A stretch of 64,000 bases of DNA from Monoplex corrugatus (Eukaryota; Mollusca; Gastropoda; Littorinimorpha; Ranellidae): assembly GCA_030674185.1 (NCBI GenBank), contig CM060305.1, forward strand, positions 171,394,834 to 171,458,833, read 5' to 3'. Below the pieces are notes generated by a model. It saw only the letters and a list, made by a program, of their open reading frames with translations, searched no databases and was not told where the DNA came from. Positions within the stretch are counted from its first letter, which is position 1, and every line of letters begins with the position of its first letter. Positions 59,001 to 64,000 of this stretch are shown one piece after another. The position numbers and the translations under genes were made by a program.

Positions 59001-61507
59001 AAATATGCTCTTCTCTTTGGAGTTACAACTTCTCTACATCAAATTTGAACAGACACTTGGTGTCCTGTTTATATGCACTCCGTTTTTTTCAAATTCAGTT
59101 TACAATGTTGCTGTGATCAGGTAGTGGTCACTGCCCACACTGGCTTCTCTCCCTGCTCTGACATTCAGGTTGGCAGGTGTGATCATCTCAATCAATCCAC
59201 ATGTCACTGTGTTGGGATTAAAAAACAAAAAACAGCAAAAACTGTGTTCCAATTTTTCTCTGATATGTGCATGTATGTTGTTCTGCCCGCCCTGTGTTAG
59301 TGGTATGTTGCTATCCAGACTGCCTACTTGTCTTAACTAGGCATGAATGCCAATGTGATTTCATGTTTTCACAACTGGTATTAAAAATATTTATTTAAAC
59401 CACTGGACACTGATTCGGTGATTGATCTTACGGGATCCTTAAACCTGTACTTGCTGTTCTACATGCATAGGGCCTATACCAACAGATGGGATTTTGCATT
59501 AACAGCTCTGTATACATAATGACTGGGAAATCTGGAATATCTCCAATCTTTACCCACCTGGCAGGAGATCAGTTACGCAGGTTTAATAGTTGATCGCATC
59601 CCACCCCCTCCCCCATCCCCCCACCCGACTAGGGAGATGCAGCGCCGCAACAGGACATCTTTGAGTTGAACTCGGGGTGTCCGTTGGGGCAGTAGTTCCT
59701 CCCCCCCCCTACACCCACCCCACCCAGTCGGACACAGCAAAGAAACTAAACGTCATGTTCTAAAAACTCAAGAGAAACTGTAGTTGAAACACCACTTAAA
59801 TTAGTTATTTTCACTCATAAATAAATAAATAAGAAAAATTAAGTTATTTTGTCAAAAAATAACATAAAATAAATGAGGACTACTTATTTCAAATCAAGCC
59901 ATGCGCTCCTACCACCCGCTGCGACGATAGCCTGAAAAGGCTCCTGCAGCGTAATTATCCAGATCCAGATCCAGAATCACAATTGTCGTATTATGTTGTT
60001 TGATGCGGATCTTCTCTCGAAGTTTGTCACTGACACAGTGACAGGAAGTAGCAATGCCGCATGAAAAATTGAAATTGGGTTTTGAGGTAAAAGATTTATA
60101 TGGTTTTGAAGATATTGTTGTTCTGAGTAAAAAGCAGTTTAAATTTTTCAGATCGGACTATTAGTTCACGAGATATTCGAATTTGAAGCGTAAAAAATTT
60201 CTTAAATTTTGGTACCACGTTTTAGTGGGACAAAGAAGAGATGTGTGGGACCAGCTGTCACAGAACAAACCCATCAAATGGCATGGTATGCTGATTTTGC
60301 TGGAAATGACATTCATTTTGTAATTATGACTATGTGAGAGACAGACAAGACCAAATGTCATAAAATTTTGATCGTTGATGTATTTTTGTATGCCGAATTG
60401 AATGAAACCATTATCGTAACTCTGCGACGAGCCATTTTTGTCTTATTACAGGAAACATGTGATATTTGGCATGTTTTATCTGTTTTTCATTAATAATTGC
60501 CCATATTGTATTAATAACAGACAAAAATGAAGCTAGAAACAAAACAAGGATTTAATATAATCATTTCATGAGATAGATATAAAATCATTTTGCTCATCGT
60601 TCAAGTGTCTTATTACTGCAAATTAAACCAAAAAAGTCACGACTCGCTACTTCAGAAGTCTTATGAATAATTTGTAATATTTCTTCAGTTTCTGTACATA
60701 TAAAAGGAAATCTGAGAATCAATGACTTCTGGAATCACTTAAATAGTTGAAATATTAAAAATTAATGCATGCTTTTCTGCTGCAGGCTATCCAAAAATAT
60801 CATCTGATCAATATTCTACTAAAAACCAAACACACACACATACACATACACACACACAGAGGAAAACATATCAGACAAGATTTTTGCACAGTACATTTGA
60901 TTTTTATTTTATTCATCAGTGTTTAGAAAACTGACTGACTGACTGACTGTGGATGAGTCAAGTCCAGCGTCCAAAGAAAACTTCTGGAAGGATATGGGAC
61001 CACTCGCCATTCAGGAACAGGTCACTTAACTCCTACAATAGAGAAATATATGAATTTCTGCATAATATATACTATTCATTGAGAGACTGGAAAGGAAAGG
61101 AAACCATAATGCATAGTCTCCACATCAATATTACTTTAACATTAAGCCCAAACTCGCGACTTTGATTTTTAGCATATTACTGGTAAAAATCCACCAAAGC
61201 AGAGCAATCCTGCTAAGTGTTTCCAGTGTACTCTTGCCCTTTAATACGAATCAATAATAGGCTACTACTAAATAAGATGCAATCTTCCCGTTAAAACAAA
61301 TTAATGACAATAGGCATATCCTTTCCAGATACTGACTACAAATTGAAACAACTACGTAAGCTAATGGATGGCCTACTTTACAAATAATACAACTCAGCCT
61401 TCTATTCAGTTTCAAAACCTAAATAAAGAATATCATAACAATGAACAGAAGATTTTGATTTGTGATATTCTAAATCTCTGTGTGTATTAGTGTGTGTGTG
61501 TGTTGTC

Positions 61508-61547
<40 letters not shown>

Positions 61548-61661
61548 GATAATGTCTGTTAACAGTCAGAGAGAGAGAAAGAGAGGATCATGTCTGTTAA
61601 CAATGACTTGGATATGAATGTACTGGGGCCTATTTACTTATTTATTCATTTTTTGTTCTCT

Positions 61662-61723
<62 letters not shown>

Positions 61724-61815
61724 CATGTCAAGGAAAGTACAATGACTTGCACAGAATTGTTTGTTGATTTGAAAATTTTTTTATTTAGATCTGTTTATTC
61801 ATTCATTTAAAATTT

Positions 61816-61882
<67 letters not shown>

Positions 61883-63634
61883 GGAGGAGGCGGGTTACCC
61901 CTCTGTTTGGGCAAACCCATTTTCCACGGCCCTGCAAAGCCCGTCGATCACATAGTATATTTAGTAAGCTCGCCTGTCATGGGGTGAGCAGGTCTACACA
62001 GCGACATGCGAACTAGCATGACCTCGGGAAGGAAATGGTTGACAAACCAAGCTTCGGCTAACAACTCCGAATTGAGTTCAAACGCAGTAGTCTTTTTCTT
62101 GAAAAATACAATGTTACAGATAAAACAGAACTTGATCTGTTGATTGCTAGATCTAGTCTTTGACAGCGCAAAACTTGCCGAGCTGAAACTTGCACAGCGT
62201 TCTGTTTCGCGTTGTAGGCCTACTCAGGCTACTGGCGTCGGCATATTCCGACGTTGATCTGGTACCTGTAGTCTAGATCCTCATGTAAAAAGTTGGCGTA
62301 CGGCCGTATTTTACATCAAATTGATTTCATATTACATTTATATAGAAAAAAGCATGTAAAATCGAATCCCGCCGACGACAAGTTCCAAAAATGGCGACTT
62401 GCCTGCAAACTTTTCCGATGAAAAAAAGCAAAACTTTGGAAGCGTCGATCTCTGTTCGAAACTGGCACACATAGGTGTCGTCGGGATATATCATTCTGTT
62501 ACATTAATTCTCATTGGCTGCAAAATTACAATGTGATTGGTTCACAAATATAGCCGTACTGACCGAAATAGTGAAGCATCCCGAACAAACTTCGATTCTA
62601 AACGCATACCGTCGCCGCGATTGCGCCCAAAACGCGGATTTTCGACTTTCTCATCAAATAACTAATTCCATTTTCGCTCTAAGTATATAAAAAGGCAATC
62701 ATTCAAATCTTTATTCATTTCTTATTCACATAAGACAAAAAATAAGAATGAAACACCGATTAAAGAGGCAGTAATACTTGATTGAACTGAAGACCCCCCC
62801 AGTTTTGCGACCGGCCCCGGTTTTCCCCAGTTTTTGGTACCACAAATTTGACGTCGCGTTTCGGTTCGCACGGCATTGCTACAGGAAGACTCTCAACTAC
62901 ACAGTTGATGAACTGATTCGTCTCATCTTCCATCTCATGATCTTGTTGAGCTGGAACACTTCCAGGGGCGCGTGACAGTGTGTCAGCGATCACAATGTTC
63001 TTTCCTGGTGTGTATTCAACATCATAGGAGAAGAGTAGCAGTCTCATCCTGAAGCATTGGATCCTTGGTGTCAATTCATCCAAATTCTTCTTCTTAAGGC
63101 TAGCAGAGGTTTGTGGTCGGTTTCTATAGTGAACTTTTTCAGTCCAATCAAGAAATTCGCAAACTCCAAGGCAACCTAACGACGCATGCCGAGACAACAA
63201 CATAATACAACAATTACTGAATTAGGGCCTACAATTGTATTTCATTTGTAACATTACAATAGCATATTCACTGCTAAGTTTATGACTATGAGCCAATACC
63301 ATCAATATCGGCTGAACGCTAAACAAAACAAAACAACAACAACAACAAAAAGGAGATAGACTACACAGATTCGTTAGTCTGGTCTCATCTAGGCCTAATT
63401 TAGTAATTAATATCAACTCTAAAACGCTATGTCATATTCATCAAAAATGTTTGGCCAGTACAGGTTGCTTTCAGTTCGAATATGAATGTATGAATCGGCT
63501 TACAATGTTCTCTGGGTGCCTGAACTGTCCGGTGCGGTAGCTCCACCGGGAAAATTGTAGATTTGTCCCGGCGTGGGACCATTGCTCCACAGAGGACCGG
63601 GCACAAACGCGTTCGGAAAAGCAGACATCGCCAT
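35714..63634 (-). CDS. PSMB4: Proteasome subunit beta type-4, six visible coding exons
   Basis: Structural, non-catalytic beta-7 subunit of the 20S proteasome core, acting in the cytosol and nucleus. Six exons join in frame to about 258-262 residues (human protein: 264): 63634-63504, 55412-55206, 52940-52794, 44546-44465, 40976-40860, 35802-35714. Recognisable blocks in order are '[17 protein letters not shown]' (propeptide), '[20 protein letters not shown]', '[14 protein letters not shown]', '[20 protein letters not shown]', '[15 protein letters not shown]' and 'PNWEIAHLV'. All introns start GT and end AG, with phases 2, 2, 2, 0 and 0. As in the family, the mature N-terminus (after 'DSSG', beginning TQ) lacks the catalytic-threonine context. 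Introns of 8.1, 2.3, 8.2, 3.5 and 5.1 kb are full of repeats. The last few C-terminal codons are not settled. Intact splice sites and family identity argue for a working gene, not a retrocopy. Confidence 0.95.
35805..36005. repeat. CA microsatellites with a recurrent ACAGTGATATTTG motif
   Basis: (CA)n tracts alternate with 'ACAGTGATATTTG' at about 35834 and 35935, and again at about 36703, 40619 and 40757, marking a dispersed intron 5 repeat. Confidence 0.85.
36089..36697. mobile_element. hAT-like MITE with TIRs and 8-bp target duplication
   Basis: The terminal inverted repeats are about 33 bp. The left begins 'TGTGACTCCCACCACCAAAT' at 36089 and continues 'CAGTCTTAACT'; the right, reversed from 36697, begins 'TGTGACCTGCCAGCACGAAA' and continues 'TCAGTCTTAACT'. 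The flanks are AATACACA and AATACATA (7 of 8 identical), matching the 8-bp duplication of hAT elements. The interior (about 545 bp) is AT-rich and noncoding. It lies in PSMB4 intron 5. Confidence 0.75.
36698..37335. other. Intronic sequence, CA tract
   Basis: (CA)n at about 36716-36741; no other feature recognised. Confidence 0.5.
37338..39250 (-). pseudogene. RTE-like non-LTR reverse transcriptase, nearly intact
   Basis: A 542-codon frame (38966-37338) contains the full RT domain: '[16 protein letters not shown]', '[20 protein letters not shown]', '[20 protein letters not shown]', '[19 protein letters not shown]', '[20 protein letters not shown]', a catalytic 'MFADDQAM', and a C-terminal region with 'FKYLGSIF', '[11 protein letters not shown]' and '[12 protein letters not shown]'. 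A frameshift near 38935 separates it from its upstream part (39183-38770, '[14 protein letters not shown]'), and another near 39180 separates a piece encoding WWNKEVKDA. The endonuclease is missing. It sits in PSMB4 intron 5 in the host gene's orientation. It is young-looking compared with the other LINEs here. Confidence 0.85.
39260..40560. other. Intronic, dispersed repeat and GAAA tract
   Basis: A dispersed repeat at about 39798-39930 ('TTTAAAGCCCAGCCGACTG', 'GGGCTATACCAGTTCAAAAC') recurs at 44725-45075. (GAAA)n lies at about 40218-40247. No gene. Confidence 0.6.
40601..40696 (-). pseudogene. Diverged duplicate of the start of PSMB4 exon 6
   Basis: On the minus strand 'GTATGAACAG' then GACCAGATCACTGTGGTGAC aligns with exon 6 and its acceptor, encoding '[15 protein letters not shown]' beside exon 6's '[15 protein letters not shown]'. 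It lies 163 bases below the exon 5 donor and is in phase with it. The frame ends at TGA (40603-40601), and homology fades after about 45 bases. It is either a decayed tandem duplicate or a minor alternative terminal exon that would lose the conserved 'PNWEIAHLV' tail. Confidence 0.6.
40860..40976 (-). CDS. PSMB4: PSMB4 coding exon 5
   Basis: The acceptor is the end of a GT-rich tract, (TG)n-CAG|CCCATC; donor AACAAG|GTGAGT. It encodes 39 residues, '[20 protein letters not shown]' through '[16 protein letters not shown]'. The polypyrimidine tract is effectively a microsatellite of 100 bp or more, so its length is likely variable between individuals. Confidence 0.95.
40977..41112. repeat. CA/CACCA microsatellite adjoining PSMB4 exon 5
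   Basis: (CA)n with CACCA and CAACA interruptions, forming the polypyrimidine tract of the exon 5 acceptor on the minus strand. Confidence 0.9.
41195..41465 (+). mobile_element. tRNA-derived SINE
   Basis: The head has the B box 'GGGTTCGATCCTG' (about 41247). The body is 'CCTGGTGGGTAAAGG', 'ACCTCCAAGGTCAACAGGTG', 'TGTGTATACCTATGCAGAAC', 'ATCAAATATCCACATCACAG' and 'TTTATAGAAACATG'. It is the same family as 24385-24620, in sense orientation, in PSMB4 intron 4. Confidence 0.75.
41640..42715. repeat. 37-49-bp minisatellite in PSMB4 intron 4
   Basis: About 26 units of 'TGTAGTTCCCTCTGTAGGGG' plus 'CTGGGGACATATGACTGTA' (39 bp). In 42180-42560 they mix with longer units containing 'TCTTCTTGTTCTCTGTCTAA'. 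The stop-free unit creates open frames on both strands, which are not genes. Confidence 0.92.
42815..43010 (+). mobile_element. Second tRNA-headed SINE type
   Basis: 'GTGGTCAGCATTACATACC' then 'GGTTTGAATCCCC' resembles tRNA A and B boxes. The body includes 'TTTTCCAGTACCCAACCCTC' and ends 'ACAATAAAGTTTCATTC'. A related but more diverged stretch occurs near 53540-53610. Confidence 0.6.
43145..43371. repeat. 42-bp minisatellite, left half
   Basis: Units of 'CCTGTGGCCCTGCACAATCA' then 'TCCCCATTATCACCATCAAT'. The array is interrupted by an L2-like fragment and continues at 43978. Confidence 0.93.
43372..43977 (+). mobile_element. L2-like LINE 3' fragment inside the minisatellite
   Basis: It covers the last 93 codons of the RT ORF ('[20 protein letters not shown]' to '[11 protein letters not shown]', 43372-43655), then the poly-C tract, GT/GCGT microsatellite and 'TTTTGCGCTATATAAATA' end with ATT repeats. 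Over its coding part it differs from 6157-6452 at about six of 295 positions. It lies in PSMB4 intron 4, antisense to the gene. Confidence 0.9.
43978..44235. repeat. 42-bp minisatellite, right half
   Basis: About six further units of the 43145 array, one shortened ('ACAGTCATCCCCATCAATAT'). Confidence 0.93.
44418..44456. repeat. GA microsatellite next to PSMB4 exon 4 donor
   Basis: (GA)n with AAAAGA interruptions begins about 10 bases inside intron 4. Confidence 0.85.
44465..44546 (-). CDS. PSMB4: PSMB4 coding exon 4
   Basis: Acceptor 'CTGTGTGCAG' then ATTCCTG; donor GGCTCTG|GTCAGT. It encodes 27 residues, '[20 protein letters not shown]' through 'FGAYLAL', a very conserved PSMB4 block. The donor (GTCAGT) is weaker than the others. 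Confidence 0.95.
44560..45640. other. Intronic sequence with a dispersed repeat
   Basis: The repeat 'TTTAAAGCCCAGACTGTATA' with 'GGGCTATAACCGTTTCAAAA' (44725-45075) is shared with 39798. Within it a 45-bp stretch is tandemly duplicated (about 44757-44845). No gene seen. Confidence 0.6.
45645..46412. repeat. G-rich minisatellite of about 60 bp in PSMB4 intron 3
   Basis: About 12 units combine 'TTCATATTTATCACTTAACA', 'ACCTTTCTGCACATTCAA' and a run such as 'GGGGTGGGGTGGGGTGGGG' of variable length. The runs match the pattern for intramolecular G-quadruplexes on the plus strand. Confidence 0.93.
46413..46796. other. Intronic sequence, nothing recognised
   Basis: No repeat or gene recognised between the G-rich array and the TTAA-flanked element. 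Confidence 0.5.
47155..47222 (-). mobile_element. L2-like LINE 3' terminus, solo fragment
   Basis: 'TAATAATAATAAGATATAAT' then 'AAATCAAATCTAAGCGCTGA' is the reverse complement of the family's 3' end. Confidence 0.75.
47341..47523 (-). pseudogene. Possible BED-like zinc-finger fragment (61 aa)
   Basis: ATG frame '[20 protein letters not shown]' followed by '[16 protein letters not shown]' and '[10 protein letters not shown]'. A Trp-rich start with a WC motif resembles BED-type fingers found in transposase-derived invertebrate proteins, but the second metal-binding pair (H...H) is not visible before the stop. It is probably an exon or fragment of a transposon gene; low certainty. Confidence 0.3.
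48251..49576. other. AT-rich interior of the piggyBac-like element
   Basis: No reading frame of note and no repeat recognised. Confidence 0.5.
49577..50919 (-). CDS. Two-exon 60-aa acidic protein (hypothetical)
   Basis: Exon 1 (50919-50853) begins ATG in 'GGAGCACATGGACG', encodes '[20 protein letters not shown]' and ends GAGG|GTAAGT. Exon 2 (49692-49577) follows 'TATTTTTCTCACAG' and encodes '[20 protein letters not shown]', '[17 protein letters not shown]' and TAA. The phase fits (1 to 1) and an in-frame stop lies upstream of the ATG. The first exon is in a GC-rich patch. An out-of-frame ATG 37 bases upstream weakens the start. It lies inside the TTAA-flanked element, so it may be an element gene or N-terminal transposase remnant; a nested host gene is the alternative. 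No family is recognised. Confidence 0.4.
51000..52054. other. Interior of the piggyBac-like element, no gene seen
   Basis: Moderately GC-rich at 51060-51350, otherwise AT-rich. A short direct repeat 'CTTGTCAGTCTCAGAG' occurs at about 51703 and 51733. Small open frames lack recognisable domains. Confidence 0.5.
52794..52940 (-). CDS. PSMB4: PSMB4 coding exon 3
   Basis: Acceptor 'CCTGTGTGTGCAG' then GATAGAA at 52940; donor AAAAC|GTTAGT after 52794. It encodes '[13 protein letters not shown]' and '[19 protein letters not shown]', matching human '...IDEELLGDGHSY...WLTRAMYSRRS'. The phase joins both neighbours exactly. Confidence 0.95.
52941..53520. repeat. 47-bp minisatellite derived from the PSMB4 exon 3 acceptor
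   Basis: About 11 units of 'TTCTATCCTGTAGGCACAGG' then 'TAAAAATCAACATGGCTTTG' and TGCATAA. Read on the minus (gene) strand each contains 'TTACCTGTGCCTACAG' followed by GATAGAA, which matches the real boundary 'CCTGTGTGTGCAG'|GATAGAA at 52940. The exon 3 boundary therefore looks like the terminal unit. Later units have CTCACAG or CTCGCAG. Confidence 0.9.
53660..53965. repeat. Tandem repeat of about 70-95 bp, three to four copies
   Basis: 'AGAAACTAGATCTCACAGCA' recurs at about 53679, 53760 and 53860, followed by 'ACAAAGGAGTTGTCCC' and 'GCAAAATCCATTATCATA'. Confidence 0.88.
54072..54180. repeat. Poly-G tract and AGAC microsatellite
   Basis: A run of about 28 G with one A (54074-54102) is followed by (CAGA)n-like repeats at about 54128-54182. 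Confidence 0.85.
54188..54226. repeat. Inverted single copy of the donor-derived unit
   Basis: 'AACAAAGAGTGTAAGCAGCA' followed by 'CTTCCACTTTTAAC' is the reverse complement of the unit of the 54512-55205 array. Confidence 0.9.
54512..55205. repeat. 31-bp minisatellite derived from the PSMB4 exon 2 donor
   Basis: About 22 units of 'GCTTACACTCTTTGTTAAAA' plus GTGGAAGTGCT. On the minus strand each reads AACAAAGAGT|GTAAGC, identical in the best units to the last ten exon bases and the donor of PSMB4 exon 2 (55206). Variants replace GTAAGC with GTAAAC, or AGAGT with AGACT. Confidence 0.92.
55206..55412 (-). CDS. PSMB4: PSMB4 coding exon 2
   Basis: Acceptor 'CTTGTTACAG' precedes 55412 and donor AGAGT|GTAAGC follows 55206. 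It encodes the first beta strands and the '[20 protein letters not shown]' and '[15 protein letters not shown]' segments, close to human PSMB4. The exon's last ten bases plus the donor are the unit of the minisatellite that follows. Confidence 0.95.
55440..55628. repeat. TAA/AAC-rich simple repeat
   Basis: Imperfect (TAA)n and (AAC)n upstream of PSMB4 exon 2 on the gene strand. Confidence 0.85.
55640..55795 (-). mobile_element. Non-LTR retroelement fragment
   Basis: Minus-strand translation shows '[18 protein letters not shown]', preceded by a broken 'DKQGRSL' block. This is typical of the linker before RT in RTE/L2-type polyproteins. Confidence 0.5.
55845..55925 (+). mobile_element. SINE body fragment
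   Basis: 'CCTGCCTGTTGGGTAAACAT' and 'CCCCCAGGTCAACATATGTA' match the body of the tRNA-derived SINE at 41195. Confidence 0.65.
55955..56815 (+). pseudogene. RTE-like reverse transcriptase C-terminal half, broken
   Basis: Fragments in 55779-56210 contain '[20 protein letters not shown]' (YADD near 56143). The frame shifts near 56208 and continues to 56815 with '[20 protein letters not shown]', '[20 protein letters not shown]' and '[20 protein letters not shown]'. The upstream fingers and palm are missing. Confidence 0.8.
55955..56955 (+). mobile_element. RTE-like LINE, copy B (3' half)
   Basis: Closely related to copy A at 32121-34573 and uninterrupted across A's insertion point. It ends near 'GATGCAAACAGGTGAGAC', abutting a SINE fragment. 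It lies in PSMB4 intron 1, antisense to the gene. Confidence 0.82.
56958..57045 (+). mobile_element. SINE 3' body fragment
   Basis: 'AAGATCAAATATGCATGTTT', 'AAGATCCTGACAGCCATG' and 'ACATGAAAATACCCAGCATG' correspond to the gastropod SINE body. No tRNA head is attached. Confidence 0.65.
57188..57360. repeat. TA tract and 16-bp tandem repeat
   Basis: (TA)n at 57190-57211, and four units of 'TTGGTGTTGGCCCATT' at about 57288-57352. Confidence 0.88.
57550..58345 (+). pseudogene. Jockey/CR1-like LINE, C-terminal RT fragment
   Basis: The frame around 57550-58175 encodes '[20 protein letters not shown]', '[16 protein letters not shown]', '[20 protein letters not shown]' and '[16 protein letters not shown]'. 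This is the conserved post-YADD end of Jockey-superfamily RTs, ending 'FKSRLASHL' and TAG. A C-rich 3' UTR follows to about 58345. It is 5'-truncated and belongs to a different subfamily from the L2-like copies. It lies in PSMB4 intron 1, antisense. Confidence 0.82.
58346..61485. other. Intron 1 sequence, no gene seen
   Basis: Mostly AT-rich with short open frames lacking domains. C-rich patches lie at 59596-59640 and 59700-59730, and a (CA)n at about 60831-60860. Confidence 0.5.
61488..61880. repeat. GA microsatellite cluster
   Basis: (GA)n tracts at about 61507-61546, 61568-61586, 61660-61721 and 61818-61880, with AAAGA interruptions, spaced by unique DNA. Confidence 0.92.
61881..62500. 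other. Intron 1 sequence, no gene seen
   Basis: Fairly GC-rich. It could include LTR or untranslated parts of the Ty3-type remnant next to it, but no paired LTR is visible. Confidence 0.45.
62510..62700 (+). promoter_or_regulatory. Candidate plus-strand promoter (CCAAT and TATA motifs)
   Basis: Inverted CCAAT boxes 'CTCATTGGCTG' (about 62510) and 'GTGATTGGTT' (about 62533), then 'AGTATATAAAAAGGC' (62682-62696). Spacing fits a core promoter with initiation near 62715-62725. It would be antisense to PSMB4. No long frame follows, so an LTR or noncoding promoter is likeliest if it is real. Confidence 0.35.
62763..63203 (-). pseudogene. Ty3/gypsy-type RNase H fragment
   Basis: This minus-strand frame contains a remnant of the RT-linked RNase H region: '[20 protein letters not shown]', '[20 protein letters not shown]'. 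Upstream an out-of-frame '[17 protein letters not shown]' corresponds to the preceding strand and catalytic block, so at least one frameshift is present. There is no integrase and no identifiable LTR. It is an old LTR-retrotransposon remnant in PSMB4 intron 1. Confidence 0.75.
63504..63634 (-). CDS. PSMB4: PSMB4 coding exon 1
   Basis: Start ATG at 63634-63632 in the context 'AACGAAAATGGCG'; a second in-frame ATG follows two codons later. It encodes 43 residues plus two bases and contains the family signature '[11 protein letters not shown]'. The donor is TT|GTAAGC at 63503. Confidence 0.93.
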
Positions 63635-64000
63635 TTTCGTTGCTTCTGTCAGGGGCAGATAACTCTACCTTAAACCTGCCTGGCCTGGCCTGGCCGTTTG
63701 CTTTAATTAAGCATCTTGTATTTTATTTTATTTTTGGTTCATAACATTGTTGTATCATTTGATATTTGCTAACTTGTTCATAAAATGATTTTGTAAACGA
63801 GTGTATTTAATATAATTCTTTCTCGATCTCACAACGTGAAAGGACAACTTCCCACACAATTAGAAAACTGGACGGACCGTTGGAATGAGGTATCCAGGGA
63901 GGGCACTCTCATCTTTTGCTGGTCATGTGAAAGCAGACGAACACGAAAGCTGAAAACAACATCCCGGATGATTAGACCCAGTACAAATTACCAGAACTCC
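63635..64000 (-). promoter_or_regulatory. PSMB4 upstream region
   Basis: Sequence 5' of the PSMB4 start on the gene strand. No TATA box is evident within 100 bases of the ATG. A short 'GGCCAGGCCAGGCCAGGCAG' tandem (63675-63697) precedes it. A TATA-less housekeeping promoter would be expected, but no site can be fixed. Confidence 0.4.

Overview
The window is animal nuclear DNA, most likely from a marine mollusc and plausibly a caenogastropod snail. The evidence is one spliced, single-copy eukaryotic gene spread over about 28 kb, dense tandem repeats, many decayed non-LTR retrotransposons, several DNA transposons, and tRNA-headed SINEs whose body I recognise from gastropod genomes. The organism call is inference; the other statements come from reading the sequence. 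There are no bacterial genes, rRNA genes or CRISPR arrays.

Layout. 1-14.9 kb: a satellite block. A 32-bp satellite passes into a 44-46-bp satellite, which is interrupted by two L2-like LINE copies (1557-3825, 4099-6784) and by a 2.2-kb unclassified insertion (8153-10350). 14.9-17.6 kb: a pogo/CENP-B-like DNA transposon with terminal inverted repeats and an intron-containing, frameshifted transposase, inserted into a SINE. 17.6-25 kb: small dispersed repeats, an almost full-length but broken RTE-like LINE (about 19.1-22.67 kb) and another SINE. 25-32 kb: a 2.1-kb minisatellite of 21/23-bp units, then further tandem arrays. 32-35.6 kb: an RTE-like LINE split by DNA-transposon insertions.

35.7-63.6 kb, minus strand: the only confident host gene, PSMB4 (proteasome subunit beta type-4, the non-catalytic beta-7 position of the 20S core). 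Six coding exons with GT-AG boundaries and matching phases are visible: 63634-63504, 55412-55206, 52940-52794, 44546-44465, 40976-40860 and 35802-about 35714. The introns are packed with minisatellites, SINEs, LINE fragments, a near-intact RTE-like reverse transcriptase (37338-39250), an hAT-like MITE (36089-36697) and a 5.8-kb TTAA-flanked element with long inverted arms (46801-52629).

Most striking observations. (1) Both ends of PSMB4 intron 2 are occupied by minisatellites whose units copy the adjoining splice site: about 22 copies of the exon 2 donor boundary and about 11 copies of the exon 3 acceptor boundary. (2) A second, diverged copy of the start of PSMB4 exon 6, with its own acceptor, lies 163 bp downstream of exon 5 and would give an alternative C-terminus. 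(3) The pogo insertion has an intact-site paralogue inside the same window. (4) Three L2-like insertions lie inside tandem arrays with nearly seamless junctions. Open reading frames across the satellites and GT/CA tracts are by-products of stop-free repeat units and are not annotated as genes.
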